A program made the translations under genes and the position numbers. The notes under the pieces are model-generated. The model had not been told where the DNA came from. It made no database searches and saw only the letters and a program-made list of their open reading frames with translations. Positions 5,657 through 6,759 of a stretch of 6,759 bases of DNA are shown here, piece by piece. The stretch is from an archaeon (GTDB lineage: Archaea; Asgardarchaeota; Hermodarchaeia; Hermodarchaeales; Hermodarchaeaceae). The stretch's first letter is position 1. Each line of letters starts with the position of its first letter. Where the stretch lies: NCBI GenBank assembly GCA_016550425.1, contig JABXGS010000216.1:1-6759 (forward strand). The letters are read 5' to 3'.

Positions 5657-5665
5657 AATTATATC
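5657..5665 (+). promoter_or_regulatory. TATA-like box setting the start of the metallo-hydrolase gene
   Basis: AATTATATC is centred about 27 bp before ATG 5688, as expected for a leaderless archaeal transcript that begins at or near the ATG. It supports ATG 5688 over GTG 5622 or ATG 5625. Confidence 0.4.
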
Positions 5666-5687
5666 AGGCGAACAAGAACCCAAATGT

Positions 5688-6455
5688 ATGCCACTATCTA
5701 AGAATGCCAAGATTTTCCTCTCGGTTGTCGTCATTGCATCAGTTGCGGTAGCAGTGCCTGTTATTGGATTGTCATTGTTGCAATCAAATGGTGTTAATTT
5801 CACACTCCTGGAGAATGCTGGTGTGATGATTGAAGCAGATGGCTATCGAGTTTATGTGGATCCCATCAATCTGCCCCAAAGCTATGCAAATCTTCCGGCA
5901 GATTTAGTACTCATAACTCATCCCCATGGTGATCACTATGATAGTGCATCTATCAATCTAATACAGAAAACAGGAACAGCCAATGCGTTTCCCGCCAGCA
6001 TGCCAACAGAAATTGCCACACACGACGGACAAGGAGTTCGACCAGGAGACGAACTCCAATTTGGATCAGTCCAGATCACTGCGTTCTTTATGTATACCTT
6101 CGATGTTGGTGGGGGAGAAGCGAGCCATCCAATTGAAGAGAACTGGACAAGTTACATCATTGAAATCGGAGGAGTAACCTTCTTTCACGCTGGGGATTCG
6201 AAGAATATCCCTGAATACGGTGAACTGCAGGGCACAATTGATGTAGCGCTTCTGCCTTTAGGCCCAGGGTGCCAGACGATGTACAACGAAGAAGTTGTCG
6301 AAGCCCTTGAAGTCATTCAGCCCCGTTACTTCGTCCCTATCCACTACGCAGAAGGAGCCAACATCGAATGGATCAATACCTATGCCGCCCAATGTACGAT
6401 GTGTCAAATTGTAAATCTCGCCTATTGGCAACCCACAATATTCCTCCCAGCATGA
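5688..6455 (+). CDS. Membrane-anchored metallo-beta-lactamase-fold hydrolase (UlaG-like)
   Basis: A 256-residue protein with an N-terminal membrane helix (about 8-30, KIFLSVVVIASVAVAVPVIG), a signal anchor or uncleaved signal peptide that places the enzyme outside the cytoplasm. The rest is a single MBL-fold domain of the Lactamase_B_3/UlaG-like group. The two-metal site is complete: THPHGDHYD (His78, His80, Asp82, His83), His147 in EASHP, Asp170 in FFHAGDSKNIPE, and His219 in FVPIHYAEG. The LLENAGVMIEADGYRVYVDP opening is the family's first beta-hairpin (usually xGHAxxxI). The DVALLPLG and EAxExIxP segments are also typical. The frame is open upstream to GTG 5622/ATG 5625. ATG 5688 is chosen because it puts the signal helix at the N-terminus and fits a TATA-like box 27 bp upstream. 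Family members hydrolyse lactones or phosphoesters, but the substrate here is unknown. It is 192 bp after the exported protein gene and probably separately transcribed. Confidence 0.9.
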   Translation: MPLSKNAKIFLSVVVIASVAVAVPVIGLSLLQSNGVNFTLLENAGVMIEADGYRVYVDPINLPQSYANLPADLVLITHPHGDHYDSASINLIQKTGTANAFPASMPTEIATHDGQGVRPGDELQFGSVQITAFFMYTFDVGGGEASHPIEENWTSYIIEIGGVTFFHAGDSKNIPEYGELQGTIDVALLPLGPGCQTMYNEEVVEALEVIQPRYFVPIHYAEGANIEWINTYAAQCTMCQIVNLAYWQPTIFLPA

Positions 6456-6529
6456 ATGCAAGACACCAGACTTCAACGCCTAAAGGAGCGAAGCGTCTAT
6501 CGTGACCCGGCGATTGCATGGCCCTATAA

Positions 6530-6759
6530 TTGTATATACTATTTGATGGATTCAAACCCGGTCCCGAGGGTGATTATACCCTCCATTTCGTTGATATTTC
6601 TGAACTCATGCAACCTGACGATTATTTTATACTCACACCCAATTATGTCGATAATCTTCACCAACTCATTGGATCGGAATCTAATTACAGCACCATCGGC
6701 AACATCAAAACTGTTCAGGCACCTGATGGTAAAGATTTGACACCAAAAGAATGGTGGGC
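6530..6759 (+). CDS. Unrecognised protein, 5' part (or truncated gene) running off the window
   Basis: The frame beginning after the TAA at 6527-6529 is open for 76 codons to the window edge and reads like a real soluble protein. It includes FDGFKPGPEGDYTLHFVDIS early, then YFILTPNYVDNLHQLIG, and ends TPKEWW. Aspartate, glycine and aromatic residues are spread as in folded domains, and Asn, Asp and Ile codons vary normally. The start is unclear: the only initiation codon before the convincing sequence is TTG 6530, and the first in-frame ATG is 6614, after about 28 plausible residues. Either the gene uses TTG, or its 5' part was lost by deletion or frameshift (biological or assembly). TATA-rich bases at 6525-6537 could be a promoter, but they overlap the TTG. 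There is no signal peptide from this start. The family is not recognised and no function is proposed. Confidence 0.5.
   Translation, partial: MYILFDGFKPGPEGDYTLHFVDISELMQPDDYFILTPNYVDNLHQLIGSESNYSTIGNIKTVQAPDGKDLTPKEWW

Noticed and set aside
5622..5687. Upstream start for the metallo-hydrolase
   Set aside because: It would bury the signal-anchor helix behind 22 residues lacking membrane-protein character and would overlap the TATA-like box. ATG 5688 explains both.
5498..5803. Minus-strand open frame between the exported protein and metallo-hydrolase genes
   Set aside because: Lacks domain features, overlaps the metallo-hydrolase signal anchor and covers the palindrome region; looks like chance.
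6456..6740. Open frame beginning directly after the metallo-hydrolase stop
   Set aside because: Its second half is a Ser/Ile/Leu/Asn-rich shadow of the better protein-like frame that starts near 6530; no domain or Shine-Dalgarno is visible.
1..6759. CRISPR array, transposase, integrase, toxin-antitoxin pair or rRNA
   Set aside because: No regularly spaced repeats, terminal inverted repeats, DDE/recombinase motifs or RNA-gene signatures were seen on either strand.

Overview
The window (about 43% G+C by eye) looks like chromosomal DNA from an archaeon, plausibly of the Asgard/Thorarchaeota type. Several things suggest this. Start sites are preceded by TATA-like boxes at archaeal spacing more often than by strong Shine-Dalgarno sequences. 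Where a Shine-Dalgarno exists it has the GGTGA/GGAGTG form. One exported protein ends in a Pro-Gly-Phe-Pro motif, a single membrane helix and a basic tail, a layout common in archaeal surface proteins. The lineage is inferred, not proven. No mobile element, CRISPR array, rRNA or tRNA was seen.

Layout. Positions 2-523 (+) hold the 3' part of a class I SAM-dependent methyltransferase cut by the window edge. Positions 606-1847 (+) encode a YcaQ/AlkX/AlkZ-type (HTH_42) DNA glycosylase. Positions 1947-2225 (+) encode a small three-helix membrane protein. Converging on it from the other strand, 2243-3052 (-) encodes an AlkD-type HEAT-like-repeat DNA glycosylase whose Trp/Asp/Arg/Trp active-site set is all present. 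Diverging from alkD, 3141-4025 (+) encodes a membrane protein with a cytoplasmic PH-like domain. It sits 20 bp ahead of a GyrI-like ligand-binding protein (4046-4660, +), and the two probably form an operon. Then come an exported beta-sandwich protein with a C-terminal membrane anchor (4761-5495, +), a membrane-anchored UlaG-like metallo-beta-lactamase-fold hydrolase (5688-6455, +), and the start of another protein running off the right edge (about 6530 onward, +).

The most interesting point is the grouping within about 4 kb of a YcaQ/AlkZ-family glycosylase, an AlkD-family glycosylase and a GyrI-like protein. In actinobacterial self-resistance these same families protect against DNA-alkylating natural products: AlkZ against azinomycin B, YtkR2 (AlkD-like) with YtkR7 (GyrI-like cyclopropanoid hydrolase) against yatakemycin, and related proteins against CC-1065. 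No biosynthetic genes are visible here. If the grouping is functional, it would be a defence or repair island against bulky alkylators that pairs DNA repair with drug sequestration or hydrolysis. That is a hypothesis; the grouping could be coincidental.

Regulatory signals include TATA-like boxes before 1947 and 5688, one TATA-like element shared between the divergent alkD and PH-like genes, a hairpin plus T-tract terminator embedded in the 3' end of alkD, and a perfect 14-bp palindrome with a degenerate copy exactly 60 bp away in front of the metallo-hydrolase gene. Every stretch without a gene is under 300 bp.
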